NCBI GenBank assembly: GCA_963662175.1
Contig: OY759215.1
Location: 55,259,213 to 55,323,212 of the forward strand
Source of the DNA: Aradus depressus
Taxonomy: Eukaryota; Arthropoda; Insecta; Hemiptera; Aradidae
DNA: 64,000 bases
Direction of reading: 5' to 3'
The notes below the pieces were generated by a model. It did not search any database and had not been told where the DNA came from. It saw only the letters and a program-made list of their open reading frames with translations. Of this stretch, positions 24,301-46,850 are shown in pieces. The translations under genes and the position numbers were made by a program. Numbering within the stretch: position 1 is the first letter of the stretch; each line of letters begins with the position of its first letter.

Positions 24301-25221
24301 TCTGAAATTTTGAAGTGTGTTTAAAAGTCTTGAGTGCGGTGAGAGAAGAGAATCATCCGGTGGCAGGCTTTTCACAGCAGAATTTTTTAATTGGACATTG
24401 TGGTATCTTATTCGCTTCGAAAGCAGAGAGGACGGAAAGTAATTATTCAAATGATCGAAGGGGATATCACATAAGCACTTTGAGTTACACCTGTATTGTT
24501 TTAAGTCTGCAATTTGTCTCGATTTTAAGAAACGTCCTCTCATTCGATGTACGATTTCTTGCAAAGTCTTTCCTAATTTTCAATTTTCGAAGGAGGTTTT
24601 TAAACTTAAAACAACTACTACACTTTTTAAACTTAATATTTCTAGTTATTTTTATTTTCTTTTTTGCGGGCTAGAGCGTAGGGTTTTGGTCGGATGATCT
24701 CACCAAGGTTGCGAGCACGAATCCCGTGCGGAAGAGTTTTATTTCGTAGTTGGAACTCCCTCTCGGGGCCATGGATGTTGCGTAAATAACCATTAAAAAT
24801 ATTTTTTCATAAAAAATGCTAAGGTTTGCTTTAATGATTAAATAATGTTATATATCCTTCGGTCTGCAATCAATAGAAATAAGAATATATGAGAATTCAC
24901 AATAAATATATTTATATGGAGGAGCAGGCTACTTCTGATATTTGTAAAAGAAAACCTACTTAACAGCCCCCGAAATAATTACGAAGGTTCATAGTCCAGC
25001 CCGATTCGGACTACTCAGGAATTTACGCTTATTCATCTATTATTTTCTGCATGAATATTATATTAGATAACTTTCAGAGTCTATTTATTGTCTACTTAGG
25101 TCAAAGAAGGCTGGAGCCGAACGCGAACCTCTGGGCGGTCTCTCAGAACAACCCTCGGGCCCAGTGGGTGATCCGCTGCGACCACCGCAATGGAAGCCAT
25201 CGCCTACTCAGAAGGATATAG
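6355..25221 (+). CDS. conu: RhoGAP protein, ARHGAP18/Conundrum family (5' end missing)
   Basis: Fourteen exons join in one frame, all with AG/GT borders: 6355-6596, 8331-8461, 9607-9743, 10067-10172, 11524-11662, 11832-12003, 12532-12626, 14313-14383, 15737-15915, 17962-18139, 19304-19469, 20635-20804, 23918-24093 and 25100-25221 (TAG stop). They give about 694 residues, close to ARHGAP18 length. The RhoGAP domain runs from about residue 310 (FGVSLSTLLE) to about 515. The arginine finger lies in EGLLRMGG (about residue 357), followed by LKKLLRELPQPLL, KALNLLVLLLP and NIAMIMAPSLF. The family turns off Rho-type GTPases by stimulating GTP hydrolysis; Drosophila Conundrum acts at the cortex with Moesin on Rho1. 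The N-terminal DWLAAVGL and RRQAAAVRRRVD-like segments and the C-terminal GGNIG...QRRLEPNANLW block fit ARHGAP18/28. The first exon needs one base from an upstream exon, so the start is not seen. Introns are rich in transposons. Confidence 0.93.
6766..6905. mobile_element. Possible pogo-like TIR remnant
   Basis: GAGTGAAATCTCGCATTAGC followed by GGACACTC resembles a pogo-type terminus; a second GTCAGATAGCGG piece follows. No matching opposite end seen. Confidence 0.3.
7425..7945 (+). repeat. Family C repeat
   Basis: Clear left end GTCGGTGAATCACCGCAATG with ACTTCCCCAGAACGAATTA. At least three internal modules follow. In RhoGAP intron 1. Confidence 0.75.
8571..9310 (+). repeat. Family D repeat, copy 1 (RhoGAP intron 2)
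   Basis: Shares with 20960-21665 the blocks CTTTTTCAGTCACTTC, TGTCATATATCATG, GTTGGTTCTATGGA and GTTTACTATAATTGAAATA, in the same order. Nature unknown; no convincing ORF. Confidence 0.65.
10257..10436. mobile_element. Foldback MITE, about 180 bp
   Basis: Inverted arms begin ATAGAAATAA(C/A)AGACGTTGTC and extend through TTTTATTTTTGACCAGAAC. The two arm copies of the inner block (AACGGGTT and AACCAGTT) both derive from palindromic AACCGGTT following GAA, again next to TGA(T)GA-like sequence. Lies in the intron after the fourth RhoGAP exon. Confidence 0.75.
10545..10670. repeat. Family E short repeat
   Basis: About 120 bp shared with 53305-53432, including GCAAATGTGCTAAGAGATAA and GGCAATGTCA. 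Confidence 0.65.
11180..11431 (+). mobile_element. SINE A, 5'-truncated
   Basis: Body and tail only (CCTTCGGATGGGAAGTTAAG to GCATGAGTCATAATAACTA); tRNA-like head missing. Confidence 0.8.
12670..13330. mobile_element. Family C element, full-length copy with inverted ends
   Basis: The left end (CGTCAATGAATCACC, then ACTTCCCCAGCACGAAT) is repeated inverted at the right end (ATTCGTGCTGGGGAAGT-like, then GATTCACCGACAAC). Between them are degenerate modules of about 120 bp containing ATTTCGTGTCGATACATTCAT-like and AATCCCCCTTTC-like blocks. No ORF. The Harbinger element begins 6 bp beyond. Confidence 0.7.
13337..14047. mobile_element. Harbinger-like DNA transposon, non-autonomous
   Basis: The ends share GACATGCGAGCAACGA in inverted orientation (left GGGTATGTACAGACATGCG, right complement GGGGGCGTATAGACATGCG). 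Both are flanked by TTA (13334-13336 and 14048-14050), the 3-bp TWA duplication typical of PIF/Harbinger. The 711-bp element sits in the intron after the seventh RhoGAP exon and carries a MADF-domain ORF but no transposase. Confidence 0.8.
13521..13727 (-). CDS. MADF-domain protein fragment inside the Harbinger element
   Basis: A 68-codon ORF begins MASEDWSQELQIQFAEAMRQ and continues with YPVIWDLKH, DAWEELSKHF and LKSK, in the order seen in MADF (Myb/SANT-like DNA-binding) domains. Autonomous Harbinger elements encode such a DNA-binding protein beside the transposase. At 68 residues it ends within or just after the domain, so it is probably truncated. Confidence 0.6.
   Translation of the reverse strand: MASEDWSQELQIQFAEAMRQYPVIWDLKHKLDFNKIKRLDAWEELSKHFSMSVIQLKSKQAYLYKKLS
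14478..14579. mobile_element. Short palindromic MITE
   Basis: CCTTTTATAGAACATATTTG at the left end is repeated inverted at the right end, followed inward by TTGAG and AGAGGT blocks. About 100 bp, no ORF, in the intron after the eighth RhoGAP exon. Confidence 0.75.
16785..17212. mobile_element. pogo/Tigger-like fragment
   Basis: The right end, read on the minus strand, starts CAGTAAACTCCTCTTTACGG and continues with ACACC and several CCGTT/GTCCG motifs, typical of pogo-type TIRs. The left side has related CAACGGACAGT and GTCCGTTG pieces but no clear end. No transposase found. Confidence 0.45.
17330..17760 (+). repeat. Family C repeat, no terminal repeat
   Basis: Starts inside the family at CCTCCAAAGCCACGGACCGT and contains two to three modules; ends near a CAAACAAACAGACACAAA tract. 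Confidence 0.65.
19923..20065 (-). mobile_element. SINE A tail fragment
   Basis: Contains CCCGGGCTTTTTGACCATAA and CTACCAGAGCGCT; lies head-to-head with the next copy. Confidence 0.75.
20105..20421 (+). mobile_element. SINE A, full-length copy
   Basis: Head GGCGCCGGTAGCTCAGTGGT with a decayed B box (GCGTTCTAAACCC), body, and tail ATGAGTCATAATAAC. In the intron between RhoGAP exons 11 and 12. Confidence 0.85.
20960..21665 (+). repeat. Family D repeat, copy 2 (RhoGAP intron 12)
   Basis: About 700 bp colinear with 8571-9310. The giant foldback element starts at its right end. Confidence 0.65.
21714..21762 (-). ncRNA. Hammerhead-ribozyme-like motif, left foldback arm
   Basis: On the minus strand: outer GCC, core CTGATGA, one extra T, a 5-bp stem GATAT/ATATC with a 5-base loop, GAA, self-complementary ACGT, T, then GGC, which pairs with the outer GCC. 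This matches hammerhead order (stem I, CUGAUGA, stem II, GAA, stem III, UH) apart from the extra base after CUGAUGA. Activity is not shown. Confidence 0.4.
23293..23335 (+). ncRNA. Hammerhead-ribozyme-like motif, right foldback arm
   Basis: Same motif as the left arm, on the plus strand: CTGATGA at 23299-23305, stem II 23307-23321, GAA at 23322-23324, palindromic ACGT 23325-23328, predicted cleavage base T23329, then GGC pairing with GCC just before the core. Confidence 0.4.
23509..23746 (+). mobile_element. SINE A, internally deleted copy
   Basis: Intact A and B boxes (TAGCTCAGTGGTATGC, GGTTCGAAACC). The middle is deleted, joining GGTTTTTTAAG to GAATAAAAATTTAGGG. Confidence 0.82.
24665..24795 (+). 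mobile_element. SINE B, tRNA-derived
   Basis: GCGGGCTAGAGCGTAGGG, a B-box-like CACGAATCCCGTGC, GTTTTATTTCGTAG and CGGGGCCATGGATG match 42721-42834 and the complement of 42890-43043. Confidence 0.75.
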
Positions 25222-25796
25222 TATTCTAACCTAATATTATTTATATTATATATTGTTTTCTTTATTGATTTTATTAATTTTTAATTTGTCTTTTAAAAAA
25301 TATTGTTTTTATTATTATTATATTTGTTAATTCAAAAAGACAACTTTACCACAGATTATGCTATAAATATATAATAATTAGACATATATCAGTTTTTTTG
25401 GAATATTTTTTCTGGAGTTGATATTTTCTCAAATACGACTGCATAATTTTTTCTTCGAAATATTTATTTATTTAAATATTTTATTTAAAAATACTTTTGT
25501 GGCATTTATTACTAGTAAAATAAGTTAATCGATTTTACTAAAGTTTGTTTCGTTTTTATATATTAAAGGTAGTTTTTTTTTTTTTCGATCCTGTAAATAA
25601 AATAATTTTTAGTTATATCTTTGTTGTTACCTAGAAACAATGGGCTAGAATCAATTTTCTGCTTTTAAATAAAATTTAATGTATTTTTTAATTATTCACA
25701 TTATTATTCAGTGTTAGGATTGAAAAGATGTATATAGTACTTAGAAAACAGGTGTAGATTGAGTTTAATCAAACTGTATATAATTTGAATGTTGTA

Positions 25797-25802
25797 AATA
25801 AA
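25797..25802 (+). terminator. Likely poly(A) signal of the RhoGAP gene
   Basis: AATAAA about 575 bases after the stop, followed by an A/T-rich then T-rich stretch. Earlier AATAAA matches at about 25593 and 25670 are alternatives. Confidence 0.45.
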
Positions 25803-25974
25803 ACAATCTTTGAAAAACAAATTTCTTAATTTCTATCTATCCCCTATTTATTGTATACTCTCTTAAAGCGTGTCCTAAAAACTCGCGAAAGCGCTTAATC
25901 GATCAGGTCTCTCATTTTATTGCCCGTTTCAAGAACGTCTGTTCCTTATAACTCTGGACAGTAGAGATGTTACA

Positions 25975-26110
25975 CAGAAAAGTGTAAATAAACGTTTTCT
26001 TCCGCAGGCGATCAAGTACTAACCACAGTAATATCCTACATAATATTAGGGAGTCGAATTTTATGTTGCAGAGACACAGGAGAGGACAGGTTATAGACAA
26101 TGCAACATAA
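25975..26110 (+). repeat. Family D fragment
   Basis: Matches the TTTTCTTTCCGCAAGCGAT...ATAGACAA...ATGCAAC part of 20960-21665 loosely. Confidence 0.4.
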
Positions 26111-26154
26111 AATTTCTTAAAATCTTACGTAGTTATTAGAATTTTTGTGTTAAG

Positions 26155-26230
26155 CCCCTCCCCTCTCTCCCCCCTTTTTCATTGACAGAAATGGCTGAAA
26201 ATCAATAGATGAATTAATAAACATTAATTT
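26155..26230 (+). repeat. Family C fragment
   Basis: Single AAGCCCCTCCCCTC...GGCTGAAAATCAATAG module. Confidence 0.4.
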
Positions 26231-26499
26231 ATTTAAAGTTCAGTGGTTAGTGATGACGTCCTTACAGAATGATTTAAAGGTTGACTGGTTAGTGTTATCG
26301 TCCTTAGTGGAAAGTCTGGCTGGCTATTATCCTGAGATGAGTGCTTGGATGTTAAGTGGTTAGTTAGTATGTCTGTCTCGGTTCGTAAATTATCCAGAAT
26401 GAGCCTCGGTCGCTCATTGGATTGTCAGAGTGACTGCTTACAATTTTGGAATCAGGATTTTATGTAATAACCAGCTTAATTATTAACGATACTTAACAT

Positions 26500-26745
26500 T
26501 CTCGCAGATTGTGAAACACTTAATAAAAATATAAAGAAAAACGAATGTTTTTTAAAAAATATTGTCTATTTCACAAAATATATAAAATATATGGGAATAC
26601 TTTCGGCATTGCTACCATCTTCAGCCACGATTTAACAAATACCTGTAAAATACGTATGGTAGTAATCCCATGTATTTTATATATCTTGTGAAATAGACAA
26701 TATTTTTAAAAAAACTTACGTTTTTCTTTATATTTTTAATTATTG
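26500..26745. mobile_element. Foldback element with hammerhead-like core
   Basis: Arms around 26524-26606 and 26654-26739 share, inverted, TATTGTCTATTTCACAA and flanking A/T-rich sequence. On the minus strand the left arm has CTGAAGA (26618-26624), a GG...CC stem, GAA, AGTATT and C. CCAT after the core pairs with GTGG before it (4 bp, last pair a wobble). A relative lies at 28455-28670. Confidence 0.65.
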
Positions 26746-27599
26746 ATCCCGAAGTAACTCTCGGGGACTGCTGGGTAAACCTGTAATCAAATAGTCTAGC
26801 CTACAACAACAATTGAAGGAGTTTTACAAACATTTTAGCCATATATGATATATATCAGTGCCTACGTACCCCTGAGGCAAGTAAAGCAGCTTCCTCAGGG
26901 CTTCCAACCTCAGGAGGCCCCCGTTCGATCAAAAAACTTAAACAGCGATAAATTGGAAAAGGGAGAAGAAAAAACAAGGATTTAACAAATGGCAAAATTG
27001 TTCACATTTATTTCAAAATCTACAAGACGTTTAAATGTCTATACAACAGAAGATGGACGTGATGATGTCATAGAAATTTAGTTATATCAAAATTTAAATT
27101 ATTCAAAACGTCATGCTCAATCGAAAGTAATGCGAACGCATTCAACTTTCCTTCGCCCATCGAACTTCTTAGATAATTGTTTATAAATTTTAATTTTGAA
27201 AAAGATCTCTCATCCATATCATTCGTGCAAAACAATGACAAATAAATTCGGAGAGAATTTCATGATTTGGCATAATACAAATTAAGCCATCCTTTATAAT
27301 TGCTGAGTACATTGAAGGGTAGGAAAAAGTTGACTTATCAAAATTTCAATGATGTTCTATTGGATTTTTCTAGAAACTTCTTGCAATTTCGAGAAACGAA
27401 AAATTCTATATGATTCTAGGGTTTGGTGTATTATATAAATTATTAAAATAAAGTTGAAGATAATATTGAAAAAATAATTCAAGGGCCCCCGAAAGTCTTA
27501 AAACGAATCCCTTCCTTGTTAGCTCTACTGAGGTAGGTAGCTCTAAAGTTTGCCTCCACAGGTTTAGTTACCTAAGGTCTCTAACAACTATATGTTATA

Positions 27600-27790
27600 A
27601 ATAAATAAAACAAGCTTATTTTTTGAAATGTTGTCTATTCCACTAAAGATATTTATAAAAATACAACTACCGGTTTCGGCTTCACACCATCGTCAGGTCT
27701 AGTTATGAACTAAGTTAGTTTGCAGAGCGCGACCCCTCCAATACCTCTCTGTTGAAAGGTGCCACTTCAATTAGGGAATCCCCTGGCTTA
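27600..27790 (-). mobile_element. Foldback-type fragment with hammerhead-like core
   Basis: On the minus strand CTGACGA (27696-27690) is followed by T, a GG...CC stem, GAA, the perfect palindrome ACCGGT and A. Outer bases GUU and GAC pair over 3 bp, one of them a wobble. Upstream it shares GAAATGTTGTCTATTCCAC-like sequence with the other foldback copies. Confidence 0.5.
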
Positions 27791-28014
27791 GCCGTTAGCT
27801 ACATCATGAAATATTTGACAAAACACTAATTTTTCTTAATTTACATAAAATAACATCTTTTGACTAATAAGTAAAAAATTAAACTAAAAAACATAACAGA
27901 TAATAACATATATATGGAAACCTATAATAATAACAGATAATAACAAACATAGGTATATGTGGAAATAGAACCAGTTCAGGGTTTTAGCAAAGGGGAATAG
28001 TTAAAAAAGTTTAT

Positions 28015-28200
28015 TGACGAAACACAATTAATGTATTGAAGCGAAATTTCATACGTGAATTTAAAATCCCAATAATGACGAGACATTAATTTTCCACGAT
28101 ATCGGCCCATGAGAACGTGAAAAAGGATGTGCAACTTAAAACATCTAAACAACTGCCGATGCAAAGAATGGATCGACATGACATCCAGTAAGTAAATTCA
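28015..28200 (-). repeat. Family C fragment
   Basis: Minus-oriented GAAATTTCATACGTGAATTT and CGATGCAAAGAATGGATCGA modules, degraded. Confidence 0.45.
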
Positions 28201-28221
28201 AAACCGACGACGTGCTCAAGG

Positions 28222-28337
28222 TTTTTTTTACCTCCCAGATAAAAAACCTAAGTTCCTCGGCAGGGTCTCGAATCTGCGATCTTGAGCTCAGTAGGAGCAA
28301 CTAACTACACGCTACCTGTCAGCTACTGGCGCCCTTA
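28222..28337 (-). mobile_element. SINE A head fragment
   Basis: Minus-oriented GGCGCCAGTAGCTGACAGGT head and GAGCTCAAGATCGC; body missing. Confidence 0.65.
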
Positions 28338-28454
28338 AACTGCATTTATTGTTGAACGAAGAACAAACGAAGTAAATAATTAAAATTAAATTTGAAAAAA
28401 AACAAAACAAATAATACTTCGTTCTTTAACATATTTGTCTATATGATACTAAAC

Positions 28455-28670
28455 ATTTTTTGCAGAGATATTGTGAAACACTTAATAAAAAGTAGAGAAA
28501 AAACGTACGTTTTTTAAAAATATTATCTATTTCATAAATATATATAATATGGCAGTACTTTGTCGTGGCTGAAATTGGTATCATTGGTATCACGTACTCC
28601 CATATTATATATATTTGTGAAATAGACAATATTTTTAAAAAACACGTTTTTTCTTCACTTTTTATATTTA
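28455..28670. mobile_element. Foldback element, relative of the 26.5-kb copy
   Basis: Shares TTGTGAAACACTTAATAAAA and the inverted AAATAGACAATATTTTTAAA arms with 26500-26745. The hammerhead-like core on the plus strand (GTGGCTGAA...GTACTCCCAT, 28565-28603) is degraded, but the GTACTCCC end supports an ancestral palindromic AGTACT followed by C. Confidence 0.6.
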
Positions 28671-28901
28671 TCTCTATTTCGATATTTCGAATAGTTGGAA
28701 TGCAAATATTAGTTAGCAAATCTTTCTTCTTCTTAATAATCTTCTTCTTAATCTTTCTTCGCTTAAAATACTTCTAAATAAATATGATATAATAAAATCC
28801 AATCCTAAAGTAAAGAATTAAAATTAAAATAAAAAACATGTGTAGGTAATACTTATTTGTATTCTTGACATATGTCTCTTTCTGTGCAGTATGTAAATAT
28901 T

Positions 28902-28914
28902 TTTATTGTCTTTA

Positions 28915-28916
<2 letters not shown>
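28902..28916 (-). terminator. Poly(A) signals overlapping the Gdh stop
   Basis: On the minus strand AATAAA overlaps the TAA stop (28916-28911) and a second lies at 28907-28902, implying a very short 3' UTR. Confidence 0.5.
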
Positions 28917-42348
<13,432 letters not shown>

Positions 42349-42720
42349 AATGAACGGCCAGATTTTAATAATACATTAATAGTAACACTAATAAAGACAC
42401 ATATATTACACTAATAAAGAACCAAATGTTCCACGAAACTAAATCAGATCATGAATACGTTTTAAAAAATAAAATAAAATATGTTTAAGAATATTCATTT
42501 GTTTTATTAAATTATAAATACAAAACAATTTGTTTTTTTTAATCAGTAATATAAGCCATTCTTTAATAAATACAATAAAGAAAAGAATTATTCTAGTTTT
42601 TATGATGATGATATGATATGAATTTTAAGGGCAAAAAACTGCAAGGTTATCATCGCCCTTCAAATGCAGCTATAAAAATATAGTAAAAACTATACAACAA
42701 ACCATATAACAAATAGATAG

Positions 42721-42834
42721 ACCATGGTTTGCGGGTTCGAATCCCGTCCGGGAGTGAGTTTTATTTCGTAGATAGAACTCCCTCCCGGGGCCATGGATAT
42801 CTTAAATAATTATATATAACACATTTTTTTTTTT
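42721..42834 (+). mobile_element. SINE B, 5'-truncated
   Basis: GGTTTGCGGGTTCGAATCCC, GTTTTATTTCGTAG and GGGGCCATGGATATC; followed by a long T run. Confidence 0.8.
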
Positions 42835-42889
42835 TTTTTTTTTTGCCTTATGTACGATGCATATTAGCCATGACTCTTATTAATGGTGT

Positions 42890-43043
42890 TTTACCTATAT
42901 ATTTACGACATCCATGGCCCCGGGAGGAAGTTTTATCTACGAAATAAAACTCACTCCCGGACGGGATTCGAACCCGCAAACCAAGGTGAGACCATGCGAC
43001 CAAAGCCCTACGCTCTAGCCCGCACGGCCACCATGGCTCCCAA
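42890..43043 (-). mobile_element. SINE B, complete, inverted to the previous copy
   Basis: Read on the minus strand: GCCGTGCGGGCTAGAGCGTA, GGTTTGCGGGTTCGAATCCC and CCGGGGCCATGGATGTCG. Flanked by a 30-bp inverted repeat (42844-42873 and 43053-43083, containing GCATATTAGCCATG). Confidence 0.82.
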
Positions 43044-43109
43044 TATAACACATTGACATGGCTAATATGCACCGTACATGAGGCAAAAAAAAAAAAAAAA
43101 AATAGATAA

Positions 43110-43795
43110 ATAAAAAATATTATATGTTATAGTACAGTCTGGATATTTTGAGAAAGGTAATTAATTGGTCTATAACAGACGTGTCGTCCCCGAGAGCCTC
43201 CGACATATTGCGTGGGATGTTGTACTTGTCCATGAGATGCTCATAGGCACGGCCCTCCTCTATGATATGTCTGACAGTGAGAGTGTAGCCGCAGGCCGCA
43301 CACTGCGGGGGCTCCTCTTTAGACATGATGTAGCCGTGGGTAAGTCTGGCCCATCCGGAGTCTTCCCAACACCACCTCCTCTCTTCTATTGTCCCTCGAT
43401 GAACTCTTCCAGTGTTGTACACTCCGCTTCAACATTCTTAGCTTGTTCATATCCACTTCGTCCCACATGCTTTGCCATTCCTAATGAATTTTGACTGCTA
43501 TCGGACGAAGTAACTCATTGGGAGTCAGGGGAACAGGACAGACTTCAGGGAGATTGTGTGCATCTTTTGCTGCTTTGTCCGCTCTTTCGTTGCCAGGAAC
43601 ACAGGTGTGAGCAGGGACCCACACGTATAGCACCGTTTTTCCTGCCTGTATTAACATGGTATACCTATGGATTTGGTGAACTAGTGGATGATTGGGGAAC
43701 ATGTTGTCGAGACTGTGCAAGGCACTGAGTGAGTCCGTGCAAACGACTATGGTCTTTTCAGTGACTGTCATAACGGAGTACAGAGAGCGGCTATA
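43110..43795 (-). pseudogene. Non-LTR retrotransposon RNase H and C-terminal remnant
   Basis: Minus strand: VVCTDSLSALHSL and YVWVPAHTCVPGNERADKAA are RNase H motifs (the D, and the H in VPAH). The next segment has GRVHRGTIEERRW and a C..C...H cluster (CAACGYTLTVRHIIEE), as found at the end of such ORF2 proteins. The two ORFs (43771-43481 and 43422-43120) are in different frames, so it is disrupted. Confidence 0.78.
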
Positions 43796-44092
43796 GCCTT
43801 CAATTCTAATTTTTATGACTTCCCCTCTACAAATTTCCTCTTGGCTAACTTCATTTTAATATTAAATATATGTTTGTCATAACAGGATTTTCTTATAACC
43901 AACCACGTTACCACTTAAATTCACTTTTCCGTCATTTCAAACTGGCATTACCAGATATAAGAAAGTCAATCAGACAGATCCGGTGTATTAAATAAGAAAA
44001 TTGGGGAGGAAACACCACAATTAGAAATTCACAAATTGACTAAACATATAATAACAATAAAATATGAGCTGCACAAACCTTTTAATAGTTAA

Positions 44093-44217
44093 GGACCCTA
44101 GGTGAATAGGTCTTCCCCAGTTGTCAAGTTCATGCCAGCAGCAAGATCACGAAATAGCGCTCTGGTAGTAGGCGATATAACTTCGTAATAAAAGCCCGGG
44201 TATGAGACATAATAACC
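44093..44217 (+). mobile_element. SINE A tail fragment
   Basis: GCGCTCTGGTAGTAGGCGAT and AAAGCCCGGGTATGAG. Confidence 0.75.
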
Positions 44218-44873
44218 TACGTTGCGTCCCAAGTAAAAGTAAATATTTTATGAACCTGAAAATTCTCAAACGCATTATTCTAAAACCTCTGCCAGATATT
44301 CGTTGTCTTTGCTCATTCTTCCCTGGGAAAAAATGCAATCTGTGTTTTTTTTATAACATTGTATTTCAGAAAATCGTAACGCTTCGAAGCGGTAGAAATC
44401 TCGTATTTTGTGGCAGGGAGGTCTTGAAAACTGCTATGGGTGTCGTCCTAACAAGGTTTTGGATATATTCAATCTGTCGGGAGTTATATGTGTTCATAGA
44501 AGACATTTAAGCAGACAGAACGTAAAGTTGTTCAGCTAATTACTATTCAGCTGATTAATAATGGTCAACAACGGACACCCCAGCTAGTATGTGCAGGGCA
44601 AAAGTTGGCTCCTCAGCGTGATGTACAGAGGGCGGCGTATACTTATTCAACGACGCAACGGGAATAAAGTACTTCCATCTTCGTGAAAAAGGTAGACAGC
44701 TTGACTCTTTGGAAAAGCTGAAAATAGAGCTAGGAAAAATGGGAAATGTATGAACGAGCAAACTCATTTCAAATTTTCACCTCTGTTAACGCCACTAAGT
44801 TGATATAACACATCGTTTATTTTTACTATAAAGAGAATGTACGCATTTTATTTGTCACATAGCCCTTCTAATT

Positions 44874-44875
<2 letters not shown>

Positions 44876-44943
<68 letters not shown>
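44876..44943. repeat. (TA)n microsatellite
   Basis: Uninterrupted TA repeat of about 66 bases. Confidence 0.95.
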
Positions 44944-44948
<5 letters not shown>

Positions 44949-45164
44949 TAGTTTTTTGTTTGTTTTTAATGTATAAATTGTTTACTATTATATTTGTTTA
45001 TACTTTCGTGATTTCGTTTATGTTTAAACTCAAATATTTGTAAATGTTTAATTATGGCAGAACTTCCTCCCCATGGACTTGCCTACGAGTCAGGGTGTCA
45101 CAGCCTTAGGAACTCTCAGGTAACCTGAGGATTGTATAAATATGACAACCTAGCCAACTTAAAT

Positions 45165-45275
45165 GTCACTTTTGACCATTGTGCTATCAAGCCGCGTAAG
45201 CCGAAACCAGTACACTACTCGTATATATTTTTGTGGAATTCGACAATCTAAAAGTTAAACAGGTGCTTTGTTTTA
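45165..45275 (+). mobile_element. Degraded relative of the 27.6-kb foldback fragment
   Basis: Contains AAGCCGAAACCAGTA on the plus strand, one base from the palindromic AAGCCGAAACCGGTA at 27.67 kb, followed by a similar TATATTTTTGTGGAA stretch. The CTGA side is not preserved. Confidence 0.4.
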
Positions 45276-46149
45276 ATTTTTTTTATTAGTATTCCACTAT
45301 ATCGACACAGATCGCAGAAATGTATTCAGGCAAGATTAAATGTATTCTACTTTGACAATGTGTATGACCCAGTTGTCACTCTATTTTGTTAACTTTTCAT
45401 TTGTAATTGGTTAGACTTTTTTTAAATTCTTTCAAATATGTTTATTATTTAATTTTTTTTTTTCTGCAATTTTTATATAATAATATGCATAATAAGCAAA
45501 TATGGCGGCTATACAAAAATGGCAATGTCACATGAGATTGTGCAAACGGCGTCATTACAAAATTTCTTGATTTTAGTTAATTCTACAATGAATACGGCTT
45601 GTTATTCGTAATATTTTTAAATGTCTTTTGATTATATTTGATATATATATTTTTTTTAATTAAGAAAATTGATTATTTTAAGTAGATAAAGGCGGTTGAA
45701 ATACAATCACTTCTGTGGCCTTTAGGACTCCCAAAATATTTAATTTATTATATCCAGTGGTGGAGAATGATTAGACATAATTATTTAAACATGGAAAAAC
45801 GTTATAAAAATGATCAAATGGGCGAAACAAATATAATTAGAAAATATATATATATCTGGGAGACCTGAGGCCATACAAATGTTTTGTATTTTAACCATCT
45901 TTATCTAGTAAATTTTAAAACCGGTCTCAATTCAAGGACATCATTCCTCAACCTTAGAATTATTTTTAGTTCAATAATGACAAAAAATAAAATGTATTTT
46001 AATTTCTCAAACTCTTTATATCTAATCATCCTTAAATTATATTACTTCTTCATTGATTTAAATGGCTATACATTTGTCAGTTGCAACCAATAATTAACAA
46101 AACAATTGTATTTGCAAAAAATTAATAGATCAAGGTGGTTTAAAAAAAA

Positions 46150-46511
46150 ACACAAGATTGGCCTTCGGTCTCCACAAAACATATTTGTATTATTTTTGTT
46201 GATGTTTCGCCATTAATCAGACATTACCAAACTTTTGTAACAAAATAAAACAATTTATATGGTAGACAATATTGAAAACTGCCCAATGAACCACCACGAG
46301 ACCTACACCTGATAAATAACATTCAAACCAGGTCTCGTGGTGGTTAATTGGTCAGTTTTTAATATGGACTAGGTACTATATAAAGCATAATGGATATAAA
46401 TTGTTTTATTTTGTTACAAAATGTTTGATAATGCCTGAATAATGGCGAAATGTCAACAAAAATAATACAAATATATTGTGAGAGGCTAAAGGTAAGGCCA
46501 ATCATGTGTTT
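46150..46511. mobile_element. Foldback element, about 360 bp
   Basis: Arms share, inverted, TTTTGTTGA(T/C)(G/A)TTTCGCCATTA, TTTTGTAACAAAATAAAACA and an inner GGTCTCGTGGTGG block. The GAA-ACATC and GAA-ATGTC versions in the two arms fit CpG decay of one ACGT-C ancestor. Confidence 0.75.
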
Positions 46512-46573
46512 TCATCAAGTGAACATTATACTGGTCTCAAATCAAAGATATTCTTCCTCAAGTTAAAAAAAAA

Positions 46574-46850
46574 TAATAATTACAATTAAATCCATTAATT
46601 ACCAATAGCTACTTTCACAATTAACTATTAAATGTATTTCATAATTGCAATTAAATCCACTAATTACCAATAGCTATTTTCACAATTAACTATTAAATGT
46701 ATTTCATAATTGCAATTAAATCCACTAATTATCAATAGCTACTTTCACAATTAACTATTAAATGTATTTCATAATTGTAATTAAATCCATTAATTATCGA
46801 TAGCTACTTTCACAATTAACAATTAAATGTATTTCATAATAGCCATTAAA
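46574..46850. repeat. 65-bp tandem repeat, four copies
   Basis: Copies start AATTAAATCCA at 46584, 46649, 46714 and 46779, each containing CAATAGCTACTTTCACAATT with few changes. Confidence 0.88.

Larger units (their letters stand above)
25803..28914. other. Intergenic region between convergent RhoGAP and Gdh genes
   Basis: Holds foldback elements, family C and D fragments and a SINE fragment; no gene recognised. Confidence 0.6.
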
